10,379 bases of DNA from Bacteroidales bacterium (GCA_017535125.1 JAFXUS010000059.1:1-10379), one strand, 5' to 3'; numbered from the stretch's first letter, positions 1 to 7,076 are shown. A program made the numbers and translations. Notes: a model not told the origin generated them from the letters alone.

Positions 1-351
1 GATGCTGGCGACGGGGCCACGGGTGTCGCGGCACACTTCCTTCGCTTTCTCGATACCGCCTTCCTTGAGGGCAGCCTCGACCTTCTCGACCAGATTCTTG
101 GTGTTGATCTTGGAGAAGGAGAGATAGAGGATGCGCTCGATGGCGAGGGCCAGACCGATGATCAAGCAGATGATGATCAGGGACATGAAAGCCGGACCAC
201 CTTCGATGAACTTCTGCTTGAGGGCCTGATTGAGAGGCTGCTCGCTGCCGCTGAGGAGGTCAGCCGCGCTCATCTCGTCCTGGGCGAATGCGATGTTTGC
301 AGAGAAGGCCATAGCGCCTGCAACTGCCAAAAACCTGAAAAACTTTTTCAT
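1..351 (-). CDS. exbB: MotA/TolQ/ExbB-type proton channel subunit, N-terminal part (cut by window edge)
   Basis: This is the first 117 codons of a gene that runs off the left edge; the start is the ATG at 351-349. ExbB/TolQ subunits sit in the inner membrane and use the proton gradient, with ExbD and TonB, to power uptake across the outer membrane. The translation opens with a signal peptide (MKKFFRFLAVAG, hydrophobic to about residue 22, then AFAQ, probable cut after Ala23 or Gln24). A linker containing KQKFIEGGPAFMSLI leads into a transmembrane helix at about residues 56-74, followed by IERILYLS and a cytoplasmic helical stretch. A cleavable signal before the first ExbB helix is common in Bacteroidetes. 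The C-terminal two helices are outside the window, so ExbB and TolQ cannot be told apart. It follows ansA by 96 bases and may have its own promoter. Confidence 0.85.
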   Translation of the reverse strand, partial: MKKFFRFLAVAGAMAFSANIAFAQDEMSAADLLSGSEQPLNQALKQKFIEGGPAFMSLIIICLIIGLALAIERILYLSFSKINTKNLVEKVEAALKEGGIEKAKEVCRDTRGPVASI

Positions 352-395
352 AATGAATTTGATAATGTATTAGTTGTGATATATTCTATGCGTAT

Positions 396-427
396 CAAAC
401 TATTTAAAAGCGGTGCAATTTAGCAAA
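396..427 (-). promoter_or_regulatory. Possible promoter of the exbB-like gene
   Basis: Reading the minus strand, TAGTTTG at 402-396 is one base short of the Bacteroidetes -7 box TAnnTTTG, and TTTG at 427-424 lies 21 bases upstream, near the expected -33 spacing. It leaves a leader of roughly 40 bases before the ATG at 351. The match is imperfect, so this is a weak call. Confidence 0.35.
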
Positions 428-441
428 AAAAATCCATTTTT
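425..441 (-). terminator. Weak terminator-like T tract after ansA
   Basis: Six bases after the ansA stop codon, the minus strand carries AAAAATGGATTTTTTTT: a short A/T-only stem with a four-base loop running into an eight-T tract. The stem is weak, so read-through into exbB is likely. Confidence 0.25.
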
Positions 442-447
442 CAATAT

Positions 448-1515
448 TTATTTTGAGATTTCGCCCTTCAAATTTTTCTCCAGCAGGGACTTGACTTGCT
501 CATTGTCAGCATGCTCGCCCATCAGATGGAATAGTTTGCCGAGGGCGCTTTCCGTCGTGATGTCATGGCCGCAGATGACACCCGCGTCCTTGAGCGAACG
601 TCCGGTGGCGTAGAGGTCCATATCCACGTCTCCGCTTTGGCACTGGGTGACGTTGAGCAGGATCTTGCCCCGCGAGGCCGCTTCGCGTACGAGCGCGAGG
701 AACCAGGGCCGGCAGGGGGCGTTGCCGGAGCCGTAGGTCTCCAGGATGACGGCGCGCGAACCGTCGCCGAGCAGGATGTCCCGCACGGCCTGCTCCGTGA
801 TGCCGGGATGCAGTTTGAGCACCGACACGCGGGTGTCCAGGTTCGTATGGATGACCAGGCCCTTGCGGCGGTCGCTGCCATAATGGATGAAGCTGTTGTT
901 GTAGTTGATGCTGATGCCGGCGGTGGCGAGCAGCGGATAGTTGGGCGACTTGAACGCGTCGAATCCGGTGGCGTTGACCTTGACGCTGCGGTTGCCGCGA
1001 AGCAGCTGCGAATTGAAGCAGATGCACACCTCGGGCACCATCGGATGTCCGTGCGAATCCTTGGCCGTGGCAATCTCCACGGCGGAAATCAGGTTCTCCT
1101 TTCCGTCGGTCCGGGGTTCCCCGATCGGCAGCTGGCTGCCGGTGAAAATGACGGGCTTGCCCAGGTTCTCCAGCATGAAGCTCAGCGCCGAAGCGCTGTA
1201 GGCCATGGTGTCCGTGCCGTGCAGGATCACGAAGCCGTCGTAGTCGTCGTAGCGGTCCCGGATGAGGGTGGCGAGGGCCTGCCAGAGCGACGGCTCGACG
1301 TCGGAGGAGTCGATGAGCGGGTTGAAGGTGTAGGCGTCGATCTTCATCGCGAACTTGCGCAGTTCCGGCACTTCCTCGAGGATGCCGCTGAAATCGAAGG
1401 GCTTGAGGGTGCCGTCGGCGGGATCCACCTTCATGCCGATGGTGCCGCCCGTGTAGATCAACAGGATGGAAGTCGGTTCGTTCTTTTCCTGGAACAGGTT
1501 GAGTTTCAGCTTCAT
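448..1515 (-). CDS. ansA: Type I (cytoplasmic) L-asparaginase
   Basis: The enzyme hydrolyses L-asparagine to aspartate and ammonia. The 355-residue product is close to the roughly 340 residues usual for the AnsA family and has no signal peptide, which fits a cytoplasmic enzyme. The nucleophile motif TGGTIG is at residues 22-27 (Thr25 expected nucleophile), DSSD at 69-72 contributes to the substrate pocket, and HGTDTMAY at 99-106 supplies the second Thr/Asp pair (Thr101, Asp102). RGNRSVK at 173-179 carries the lysine matching the catalytic Lys of E. coli AnsA. The C-terminal stretch with GVICGHDITTESALGKL is also typical. The reading frame is open for 39 more codons upstream, but those overlap tatD and look nothing like asparaginase. 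The ATG at 1515 overlaps the tatD stop as ATGA, so I chose it; this suggests translational coupling. Confidence 0.95.
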   Translation of the reverse strand: MKLKLNLFQEKNEPTSILLIYTGGTIGMKVDPADGTLKPFDFSGILEEVPELRKFAMKIDAYTFNPLIDSSDVEPSLWQALATLIRDRYDDYDGFVILHGTDTMAYSASALSFMLENLGKPVIFTGSQLPIGEPRTDGKENLISAVEIATAKDSHGHPMVPEVCICFNSQLLRGNRSVKVNATGFDAFKSPNYPLLATAGISINYNNSFIHYGSDRRKGLVIHTNLDTRVSVLKLHPGITEQAVRDILLGDGSRAVILETYGSGNAPCRPWFLALVREAASRGKILLNVTQCQSGDVDMDLYATGRSLKDAGVICGHDITTESALGKLFHLMGEHADNEQVKSLLEKNLKGEISK

Positions 1516-2282
1516 ATTGCGAACAGTTTTTTTGCGTTTGCCGTGGTCACGGCGGCGACTTCTTCCAGGCTGACACCCTTCTGCTGCGCCAGGAAGGCGG
1601 CAATCAGGGGAATGTAGGCGCTCTCGTTGCACTCGCCGCGGTGCGGGGTGGGGGTGAGGTAGGGCGCGTCGGTCTCCAGGACCATGCGCTCCAGCGGGAT
1701 GCGCTTCACGGTCTCGGCGAGGGCGGCCTTCTTGAAGGTCAGCACGCCGCCGATGCCGACGTACCAGTCGCCCAGCCGTTGCAGGCGGGCGAAACTTTCG
1801 GCGCTGCCGCTGAAGGCATGCAGGTTGCCCCGCAGGCCAAGGTGGCGGCAGTCTTCGATGATGCGGAAAAAGTCTTCCGTCGCTTCGCGCAGGTGGATGT
1901 TGACGGGCAGGCCCCAGGCGGCGGCGAGTTCCAGCTGGACGCGGAAAGCTTCCTGCTGCTCCGCCTTGAATTCCGCCCCGTAGTGGTAGTCGAGCCCGAT
2001 TTCGCCCACGGCCACGATGCCGCGGCCACGCCAGGTTTCCAGGGCGTCGATTTCCCGGCGCCAGTCCTTGTCGACGGAGCCGGGATAGAGTCCGAGCATC
2101 GGCCGCAGCACGCCGGGATGCCGCTCCACGAGGGCGAACATCCGCTCCCGCTCGCGTGAGTCCACGTCCGCCTGCAGCTGGACAGTTACGCCGGCGGCGA
2201 CGCCGCGCGCGACGACTTCATCCTCGCAGCCGGCAAAGGCTTCGTCGTAGGCGTGCGTGTGGGTGTCGATATACTCCGTCAT
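1512..2282 (-). CDS. tatD: TatD-family metal-dependent hydrolase/deoxyribonuclease
   Basis: TatD proteins are TIM-barrel metalloenzymes of the amidohydrolase superfamily with DNase (3'-5' exonuclease) activity; the cellular role is DNA repair or turnover. The product is 256 residues, the usual length. The metal-binding set is complete: DTHTH (His8, His10), VGEIGLDYH at 92-100 with Glu94, NIHLREA with His130, LHAFSG with His155, and LETDAPYL with Asp205. The frame extends 13 codons upstream to another ATG at 2321, but this would overlap dprA by 28 bases and add residues not seen in the family. The ATG at 2282, 11 bases after the dprA stop, puts the HxH motif at the expected distance from the N-terminus. 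It is the middle gene of dprA-tatD-ansA and shares ATGA with ansA. Confidence 0.95.
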   Translation of the reverse strand: MTEYIDTHTHAYDEAFAGCEDEVVARGVAAGVTVQLQADVDSRERERMFALVERHPGVLRPMLGLYPGSVDKDWRREIDALETWRGRGIVAVGEIGLDYHYGAEFKAEQQEAFRVQLELAAAWGLPVNIHLREATEDFFRIIEDCRHLGLRGNLHAFSGSAESFARLQRLGDWYVGIGGVLTFKKAALAETVKRIPLERMVLETDAPYLTPTPHRGECNESAYIPLIAAFLAQQKGVSLEEVAAVTTANAKKLFAI

Positions 2283-2293
2283 ATCCCACAAAG

Positions 2294-3463
2294 TTAAGCA
2301 ATTTTTACATTGATGGTGCATCTCTGGAGGAGATCGATGCAGATGAAACCCTCCTCTTCAAGAAGACCCGCGGCGTGGGTCACGGCGGAATACGGGATGC
2401 CGGTCTCCCGGCAAAGCTCGTCGAACTGGATGCCCCGTTGCGCGCGTATCAGCAGGGCCAGCCGGACAAACTGCTCCACCTCTTCCGGCGGCAGGGCGTC
2501 GGCGAAGCGGCGGCGCACGGCGGTCTCGAGATCGGCGCTCCGGCTGCGCTTCAGGTGCCCCAGCCCGAGCGCCACGGGCAGGGCCTCCGGCGAAGCCACG
2601 GGCGCCGCCACCTGCTCTTTGAGCAACAGGTTGCATCCCTGTGAGCGCGCGTCGTCGATGCGCCCGGGCACGGCGAAGACGTCGCGCCCGTAGCCGGCGG
2701 CCAGGCGCGCCGTGATCATGCCGCCGCCCTTGATACGGGATTCGACCAGCACTGTGGCGCCTGCCAGACCCGCGATGATGCGGTTGCGTCGCAGGAAATT
2801 GAAGGCCGCGGGGACCGTGCCGGGCGGGTAATCCGTCACCAGGGCGCAGCCCGGCGTGCTGCACATCCGTGCCACGAAAGCGGCGTGGCGCCGGGGATAC
2901 ACGTCGTCCACGCCCACCGGACTCACGCCGATGGTGGGCAGACTGCCTTCCAGTGCGGCGGCGTGGGCGGTGATGTCAACGCCGAGCGCCAGCCCGCTGA
3001 CGACTGCCGGGCGGGCCGGCGCCTCCGCCAGGGCACGGACGATCCTGCGGCAGCATTCCTGTCCGTAAAGGCTCTGGTCTCGCGTGCCCACGATGGCCAC
3101 GGCCGGGGTGCGGCCGAACAGTTCTTCCGCCGGAGTGCCGCTGCGCACGTACAGCAACAGCGGTGCGTCGGGGCATTCCCGGAGGGCTTCCGGATAGCCT
3201 TCGTCGAAGATGCCCAGGAACTGACAGCCTTGCGCGGACAGGCGTTCGTACTCGGCCTGTGCTGCTTCCAGCGCCGCCGGCGTGATCTGCGCCACGCGCG
3301 GATTGTAGGGCCCGAACAATTCCAGTCGCTCCCGCTCGGAGAGCGCGAACACCGCCTCGGTGGAGCCGAGGGCGTCGATCAGGTGATGGGAGAATTTCGG
3401 CTCGTTGCCGAAAATGGCGTTGAGCGCGATGGCGCTCACCCGCGAAGAAATCTTGTCACTCAT
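2294..3463 (-). CDS. dprA: DNA-processing protein DprA
   Basis: DprA binds incoming single-stranded DNA and loads RecA during natural transformation; it is also kept in many bacteria not known to be competent. The 389-residue product has the usual three parts: an N-terminal helical SAM-like region (about 1-75), the Rossmann-like DNA-binding core, and a C-terminal winged helix (about 320-385). In the core I see VAIVGTRD at 122-129, SGLALGVDITAHAAAL at 156-171, FNFLRRNRIIAGLAGA at 221-236, GGGMITARLAA at 246-256 and DVFAVPG at 261-267. All are signature DprA stretches and none is broken. It is the first gene of the dprA-tatD-ansA unit, behind a good TAnnTTTG promoter that overlaps the queA terminator. 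The start at 3463 leaves a short leader of about 15 bases. Confidence 0.95.
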   Translation of the reverse strand: MSDKISSRVSAIALNAIFGNEPKFSHHLIDALGSTEAVFALSERERLELFGPYNPRVAQITPAALEAAQAEYERLSAQGCQFLGIFDEGYPEALRECPDAPLLLYVRSGTPAEELFGRTPAVAIVGTRDQSLYGQECCRRIVRALAEAPARPAVVSGLALGVDITAHAAALEGSLPTIGVSPVGVDDVYPRRHAAFVARMCSTPGCALVTDYPPGTVPAAFNFLRRNRIIAGLAGATVLVESRIKGGGMITARLAAGYGRDVFAVPGRIDDARSQGCNLLLKEQVAAPVASPEALPVALGLGHLKRSRSADLETAVRRRFADALPPEEVEQFVRLALLIRAQRGIQFDELCRETGIPYSAVTHAAGLLEEEGFICIDLLQRCTINVKIA

Positions 3464-3485
3464 GGCTCATGCACTTCTAGGCGGG

Positions 3486-3516
3486 CAAAACTAAAGGATC
3501 CGGCCGACAAAGTCAA
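3486..3516 (-). promoter_or_regulatory. Promoter for dprA-tatD-ansA
   Basis: The minus strand has TAGTTTTG at 3493-3486, an exact TAnnTTTG box, with TTG at 3516-3514 exactly 20 bases upstream as the -33 element. This fits the Bacteroidetes primary sigma factor consensus. The start point would fall near 3480, giving a leader of about 15 bases before the dprA ATG at 3463. The -33 element lies in the loop of the queA terminator hairpin. Confidence 0.65.
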
Positions 3517-3525
3517 CCGGATCCT
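3488..3525 (-). terminator. Rho-independent terminator after queA
   Basis: About 20 bases after the queA stop codon the minus strand forms a perfect 9-bp stem, AGGATCCGG (3525-3517) with CCGGATCCT (3503-3495), around a 13-base loop that contains a further GAC-TTT-GTC mini-stem. The stem is followed by TTAGTTTT. This is a good intrinsic terminator, although the T tract is interrupted. Confidence 0.7.
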
Positions 3526-3545
3526 GAATGAATCGTATTTTTTGC

Positions 3546-4616
3546 TTACACGATCAGCAGCGCATCGCCGTAAGGGCCGAATCTGTAATCGTTGTCAAGT
3601 GCGCTCTGGTAGGCGTTCATCACTTTCTCATACCCGCCGAAGGCCGCCACGGACATCAGCATCGTGGACTCCGGAAGGTGGAAGTTGGATACGATGGCGT
3701 CGGGGACGGAGAACTCGTAGGGCGGGAAGATGAACTTGTTGGTCCAGGTGTCGGTCGGACGCACCTCGTGGTTCGTGGTCACGTAGGTTTCCAGCGCCCG
3801 GATCACGGTCACGCCGACGGCGCAGATCTTGTGCCCGCTGCGCTTGGTGCGGTTGATTTCGCCGGCAGCCTGCTCGCTGATGATGATGCGCTCGCCGTCC
3901 ATGCGGTGCTTGGACAGGTCCTCCACGTCCACGGTGCGGAAGTGACCGATGCCCATGTGCACGGTGATGAAGGTCTTTTCGATATCGTGCAGGATCATGC
4001 GGTTGAGCAGCTCGCGGCTGAAGTGCAGGCCGGCCGCGGGTGCGGACACGGCGCCTTCATGCGTGGCGAAGATCGTCTGGAACTCCTCGGCGTCGCGCTC
4101 GGTCGGCGTCTGTTTCACCCATTCGGGGACGGGGGTCTGTCCGAGGGCGAAGAGGGCCGCCTTGAATTCGTCGTACGGTCCGTCATACAGGAAACGCAGG
4201 GTGCGGCCGCGCGAGGTCGTGTTGTCGATGACCTCGGCCACCATGCTCTCGTCTTCGCCGAAATACAGCTTGTTGCCGATGCGGATCTTGCGGGCCGGAT
4301 CCACGATCACGTCCCAGAGCCGCTGTTCCTTGTTGAGCTCCCGAAGCAGGAACACCATGATGTCGGCGCCGGTCTTTTCCTTCTTGCCGAAGAGTTTGGC
4401 CGGGAAGACCTTGGTATCGTTCAGCACGAAGCGGTCGCCCTTGCCGAAGTACTCGATGATGTCTTTGAATTGACGGTGCTCGATCTCGCCGGTGTCCTTG
4501 TGGAGGACCATCAGCTTGCACTCGTCGCGCCATTGCACGTGCCCGTTCACTTCGGGCATCAGTTCGGTGGCGATTTTCTCCTGCGGGAGTTCGAAGTCAA
4601 ATTGAGAGAGTTTCAT
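3546..4616 (-). CDS. queA: S-adenosylmethionine:tRNA ribosyltransferase-isomerase QueA
   Basis: QueA moves the ribosyl part of SAM onto preQ1 in the tRNA wobble position to make epoxyqueuosine, the next-to-last step of queuosine synthesis. The 356-residue product is of usual length. Recognised stretches are LPQEKIA near the N-terminus (10-16), NDTKVFPAKLFG at 66-77, GAVSAPAAGLHF at 188-199, HMGIGHFRTV at 220-229, ICAVGVTVIRALE at 264-276, NFHLPEST at 311-318 and YRFGPYGDALLI at 344-355. The HRMDGE variant at 237-242 replaces the HxMHSE of proteobacterial QueA; a similar form is, to my knowledge, usual in Bacteroidetes. The gene stands alone between two terminator-like hairpins, so it is probably transcribed singly. 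No other queuosine genes are in the window. Confidence 0.96.
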   Translation of the reverse strand: MKLSQFDFELPQEKIATELMPEVNGHVQWRDECKLMVLHKDTGEIEHRQFKDIIEYFGKGDRFVLNDTKVFPAKLFGKKEKTGADIMVFLLRELNKEQRLWDVIVDPARKIRIGNKLYFGEDESMVAEVIDNTTSRGRTLRFLYDGPYDEFKAALFALGQTPVPEWVKQTPTERDAEEFQTIFATHEGAVSAPAAGLHFSRELLNRMILHDIEKTFITVHMGIGHFRTVDVEDLSKHRMDGERIIISEQAAGEINRTKRSGHKICAVGVTVIRALETYVTTNHEVRPTDTWTNKFIFPPYEFSVPDAIVSNFHLPESTMLMSVAAFGGYEKVMNAYQSALDNDYRFGPYGDALLIV

Positions 4617-4635
4617 GTGTTCCGAGTTGACAAAA

Positions 4636-4659
4636 CAATCTATATACGGAACAACATGG
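4636..4659 (-). promoter_or_regulatory. Possible queA promoter
   Basis: Upstream of queA the minus strand has TAGATTG at 4642-4636, one base short of TAnnTTTG, in a TATATAGATTG context. A TTG lies 17 bases upstream in the T tract of the preceding hairpin. Both box and spacing are off consensus, but this is the only candidate in the 72-base gap that separates queA from the gene before it. Confidence 0.3.
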
Positions 4660-4660
4660 C

Positions 4661-4684
4661 AAAAAGTTTCACGTGTTGAAACTT
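4661..4684 (-). terminator. Terminator after the lipoprotein gene
   Basis: Four bases after the stop codon of the lipoprotein gene the minus strand has AAGTTTCA (4684-4677), a five-base loop ACACG, and TGAAACTT (4671-4664), running into a T tract (4665-4661). The 8-bp perfect stem with Ts fits a rho-independent terminator, though the stem is A/T-rich. Confidence 0.6.
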
Positions 4685-4688
4685 ATTT

Positions 4689-5912
4689 TTACTGCTCCCG
4701 CCAGACGATGATGGATTCGATCTTGGCGTCGTTCTTGAACTTCGGGTTGTTGATGATGACGGGACCGTTGTTCGAGGGCTCGGTCGGGGTGGCGAGTGCA
4801 TCCTGCGAGGTGCGGAACGCGATGATGCTGTTCCAGGAGCTGACCTCGATGGAAATCGTGCCGTCCATCAGCATCTTGACCACGGGTGCGTCGGCACCGG
4901 AGCCGAAGCTGATGCAGTCGTTGATGCAGGCGCCCACGTAGGGCTGCTTCTTTCCCTCTCCGCCATCGTAGGCGATCGCAGAGACGCGGTATCTCGGAGA
5001 ACGGGTCTCGATCGAGTACACTTTCCCGTTTTCCATCTGGACCTGCAGGGTCTCTTCCTCGCCGAGGTTGATCAGCCAAAGGTCGCCGCCCTGGGAGTAG
5101 GTCACGCCGTAGCCGAGGGGATCATAGTCAAAATGGAAGTTCGGGGCCGGTTCGCCCAGGATGATGCTGGCGAAGCCGTTGGCATGGATGCAGGCATAGC
5201 GGTAACCCTTCTCGCGCAGGAATTCGCTGCCGTTCCACCAATAATTCACGACCAGGTCGCCGTTGTAGACTTCTTCATCGTAGTCCATCGGATCGTTGAG
5301 GCGGACCTTCACGTTGTCGGCGTGGAATTCAAAGAGGTAATCTTCCTGGTTCATCGCGTCGCGCAGGGAAGCCACGTCGGCACCCGCCAGGCGGACCATA
5401 TCCTCGAAATCGTCGCGCTTCGGGGCCGGGTTGAACGGAAGCTGCACTTCGTGGGCGCTGTTCGTCTCCGGATCATACTCATACGCGCGGAGATATTTAA
5501 TGGAGGTCACGTCGCAGCCGCCGCTTTCGAGCAGCATCACAAGCACATGACGGTCAGCCGAGTAGCGGTAGCAGGACATCTGGAAATCCTCGGAGCAACC
5601 GTCGTTGTTGAAGCTGTGGGACAGGGAATTGGTCTCGCCCGTAAACTCCCGCCGGCCCTTGAATTCGTTGGCCAGTTCGTCCTTGATGCCATCCTTCGTG
5701 CTCTGCGCGGCGTAGGCTTTGGTCATGATGTTGTCGCCGAAGCAGGAGAAGATGCGGAACAGCTCGTCGAAGCTGAACTCCGTGGTGAAAGCCGGCTCGA
5801 TGGCCGTCTCGGCGGGTTCGGTGACATTTTCCTGGGCAGCCTTGCTCGTCCCGCCCTTGCAGCCCGTTGCCATCAGCACGCAGGCAGCCAGAAGAAGAAA
5901 CAGTTTTTTCAT
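4689..5912 (-). CDS. Secreted lipoprotein of unknown function
   Basis: I do not recognise a family for this 407-residue protein. The N-terminus MKKLFLLLAACVLMATGC is a lipoprotein signal with the lipidated cysteine at residue 18, followed by KGGTSK and an acidic/Thr/Ala-rich linker to about residue 42. The mature part is rich in acidic and aromatic residues and looks mainly beta-stranded. Residues 45-235 end in a stretch with NYWWNGSEFLRE, resembling the 'W-NG-eF' pattern of many secreted Bacteroidetes proteins. Residues 236-407 hold a second part with GEEETLQVQMENGKVYSI and a C-terminal KIESIIVW strand. Seven further cysteines (57, 106, 114, 133, 241, 329, 333) could form disulfides in the periplasm. 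The gene has its own TAnnTTTG promoter and terminator, so it is probably a single-gene unit. Its role is unknown. Confidence 0.85.
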   Translation of the reverse strand: MKKLFLLLAACVLMATGCKGGTSKAAQENVTEPAETAIEPAFTTEFSFDELFRIFSCFGDNIMTKAYAAQSTKDGIKDELANEFKGRREFTGETNSLSHSFNNDGCSEDFQMSCYRYSADRHVLVMLLESGGCDVTSIKYLRAYEYDPETNSAHEVQLPFNPAPKRDDFEDMVRLAGADVASLRDAMNQEDYLFEFHADNVKVRLNDPMDYDEEVYNGDLVVNYWWNGSEFLREKGYRYACIHANGFASIILGEPAPNFHFDYDPLGYGVTYSQGGDLWLINLGEEETLQVQMENGKVYSIETRSPRYRVSAIAYDGGEGKKQPYVGACINDCISFGSGADAPVVKMLMDGTISIEVSSWNSIIAFRTSQDALATPTEPSNNGPVIINNPKFKNDAKIESIIVWREQ

Positions 5913-5935
5913 CGTCAGTACTAACTAATTGGCTG

Positions 5936-5943
5936 CAAAGATA
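5936..5943 (-). promoter_or_regulatory. -7 box upstream of the lipoprotein gene
   Basis: TATCTTTG on the minus strand exactly fits TAnnTTTG and lies 23 bases before the ATG at 5912. No clear TTG is seen at -33, where the sequence is GTAGTCGG. Confidence 0.6.
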
Positions 5944-5963
5944 GAAAAAATCGCTTTGCCCGA

Positions 5964-6575
5964 CTACACTTTCGCTTCGCGGAAGACCTCCTGGATGGAA
6001 GGATAGGTGTTTTTGAGGAAGGGAGGCAGGCTGGAACGGGCGACCCAGGCGGCGCGGGAGATGTCCTCTTCGCGCTGCGGGGTCAGGTCCACCGGGTCGG
6101 TGTAGAGCATGTCGTACCACCAGGTGTGCTTGAGGTGCCAGATGCCGTCCCGCAGGTAGCAATGGTCCGTGACGCAGATCAGGTCGCGCAGCTCCAACTG
6201 GTCCACGCCGGTTTCTTCCTGTACCTCGCGCAGGGCCGTGACCGTGATATCCTCTCCTTCCTCGCGGTGGCCCTTGGGCAGGTCCCAGAGGCCGCTGCGC
6301 TGGATCAGCAGGTAGTCGCCGCGGCGGTTGGAGACAAGTCCGCCGGCGGCATCGACTTCGCGGAATTCCGCGCACACGCGCCGGTACATCCATTCGACGT
6401 TGTCCGTCGGGATGTAGATGCGGGACAGGGATTGCGAGGCTTCGAACATGGCCACAAGGGTGTGGATGTCGATGCGCTCGCCGAAATGGAACTCCACGGC
6501 GTTGGGGTCGGAGAGCGCCTGTTCGTCGGGACTGCAGATGATGATGCAGCGTCTTTCGAAATATATCTTGTGCAT
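5964..6575 (-). CDS. Nudix hydrolase with N-terminal extension
   Basis: Nudix enzymes cleave nucleoside diphosphates linked to another moiety, using Mg2+ bound by the Nudix box. Here the box is perfect at residues 102-124: G, five residues, E, seven residues, REVQEETGV. It is preceded by AAGGLVSNRRGDYLLIQR and GLWDLPKGH, the usual approach to the box. The total is 203 residues, of which about 70 form an N-terminal extension (MHKIYFERR...) before the Nudix fold; this layout is, to my knowledge, widespread among uncharacterised Bacteroidetes Nudix proteins. The substrate cannot be read from sequence. The gene diverges from the SRPBCC-rsmF operon with only 57 bases between start codons. The lipoprotein gene downstream has its own promoter. 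Confidence 0.9.
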   Translation of the reverse strand: MHKIYFERRCIIICSPDEQALSDPNAVEFHFGERIDIHTLVAMFEASQSLSRIYIPTDNVEWMYRRVCAEFREVDAAGGLVSNRRGDYLLIQRSGLWDLPKGHREEGEDITVTALREVQEETGVDQLELRDLICVTDHCYLRDGIWHLKHTWWYDMLYTDPVDLTPQREEDISRAAWVARSSLPPFLKNTYPSIQEVFREAKV

Positions 6576-6586
6576 CGGAATTTTGC

Positions 6587-6594
6587 TATATTTG
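6587..6594 (+). promoter_or_regulatory. -7 box for the SRPBCC-rsmF-TPR operon
   Basis: TATATTTG exactly fits TAnnTTTG, 38 bases before the ATG at 6633. A good -33 TTG is not seen; the nearest, at 6568-6570, is only 16 bases upstream. The predicted start point is near 6600. Confidence 0.6.
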
Positions 6595-6606
6595 CAATCG
6601 ATAGGG

Positions 6607-6614
6607 CAAATGTA
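6607..6614 (-). promoter_or_regulatory. -7 box for the Nudix gene
   Basis: The minus strand reads TACATTTG, an exact TAnnTTTG, 31 bases before the Nudix ATG at 6575. It faces the plus-strand box at 6587-6594, and both predicted start points fall around 6600. No convincing -33 element is visible. Confidence 0.45.
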
Positions 6615-6632
6615 ATCATTTTTTCAGAGACT

Positions 6633-7076
6633 ATGACAGCACATTATACCAGCAAGCACGGCCAGGTGGACAAGCGTCCCGAGGAGTTGTTCATGGCGTT
6701 CACGGACATGCGCAATTTCGCGCAGATGGTGCCGCAGGACAAGGTCAAGGCCGAGATCACGGCGGACTTCGACAACCTGACCGCCACGGTCCAGGGTTTC
6801 CGCATCGGCGTGCGCGTCGATGACCGTCAGCCGTACCAGCTCATCCGCATCAGCAGCTTCGAGTCGCCGGTGGAGTTTGTGGCGGTGCTGCATTTCCAGC
6901 CCTCGCAACTGCCTGGTCGGACCGATTTCTGGATCGATCTGGACGCCAATCTGAATTTCATGATGAAGACCATGCTGGGCGGCAAGCTGCAGCAGGTCAT
7001 CGACAAGATGGTGGATTCGCTGGTGGATGCGTCCGAGGGGCGCATGCCGCAGATGCCGGACGGTTTTCGCGGATGA
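6633..7076 (+). CDS. SRPBCC-fold (START/Bet v1-like) protein
   Basis: The 147-residue product resembles the small SRPBCC proteins of Bacteroidetes, which have a helix-grip fold with a hydrophobic ligand cavity; no ligand is known. It begins HYTSKHGQVDKRPEELFMAF, the strand-helix opening of the fold, continues with DMRNFAQMVPQDKV (26-38), a run of alternating beta strands (DNLTATVQGFRIGVRV, LIRISSF, VEFVAVLHFQP), and ends with a long amphipathic helix (LNFMMKTMLGGKLQQVIDKM, 107-126), as expected. I chose the ATG at 6633 because it follows the promoter box and puts the first strand at the usual place; the frame is open far upstream, but that is Nudix antisense. Its stop overlaps the start of the methyltransferase gene as ATGA, so the two are probably translationally coupled. 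Confidence 0.8.
   Translation: MTAHYTSKHGQVDKRPEELFMAFTDMRNFAQMVPQDKVKAEITADFDNLTATVQGFRIGVRVDDRQPYQLIRISSFESPVEFVAVLHFQPSQLPGRTDFWIDLDANLNFMMKTMLGGKLQQVIDKMVDSLVDASEGRMPQMPDGFRG

Noticed and set aside
565..1617. 350-codon open frame on the plus strand across ansA
   Set aside because: It is antisense to a clear asparaginase with all catalytic motifs. Long open antisense frames are expected at this GC content, and its translation resembles no protein family.
1516..1632. Longer asparaginase start giving 39 extra residues
   Set aside because: The extension lies wholly within tatD in another frame, is Arg-rich and unlike asparaginases, and the ATG at 1515 has an ATGA overlap.
3528..4679. 383-codon plus-strand open frame across queA
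   Set aside because: Antisense to queA, whose motifs are unambiguous. The translation is a Val/Gly/Asp/His-rich shadow.
5133..5924. 263-codon plus-strand open frame across the lipoprotein gene
   Set aside because: The minus-strand frame has a lipoprotein signal and a promoter box; the plus-strand translation is a Val/Ala/Gly-rich shadow.
5941..5963. Terminator after the Nudix gene
   Set aside because: There is a six-T tract on the minus strand, but the bases before it (CGAAAG / CAAAGCG) do not form a proper inverted repeat.
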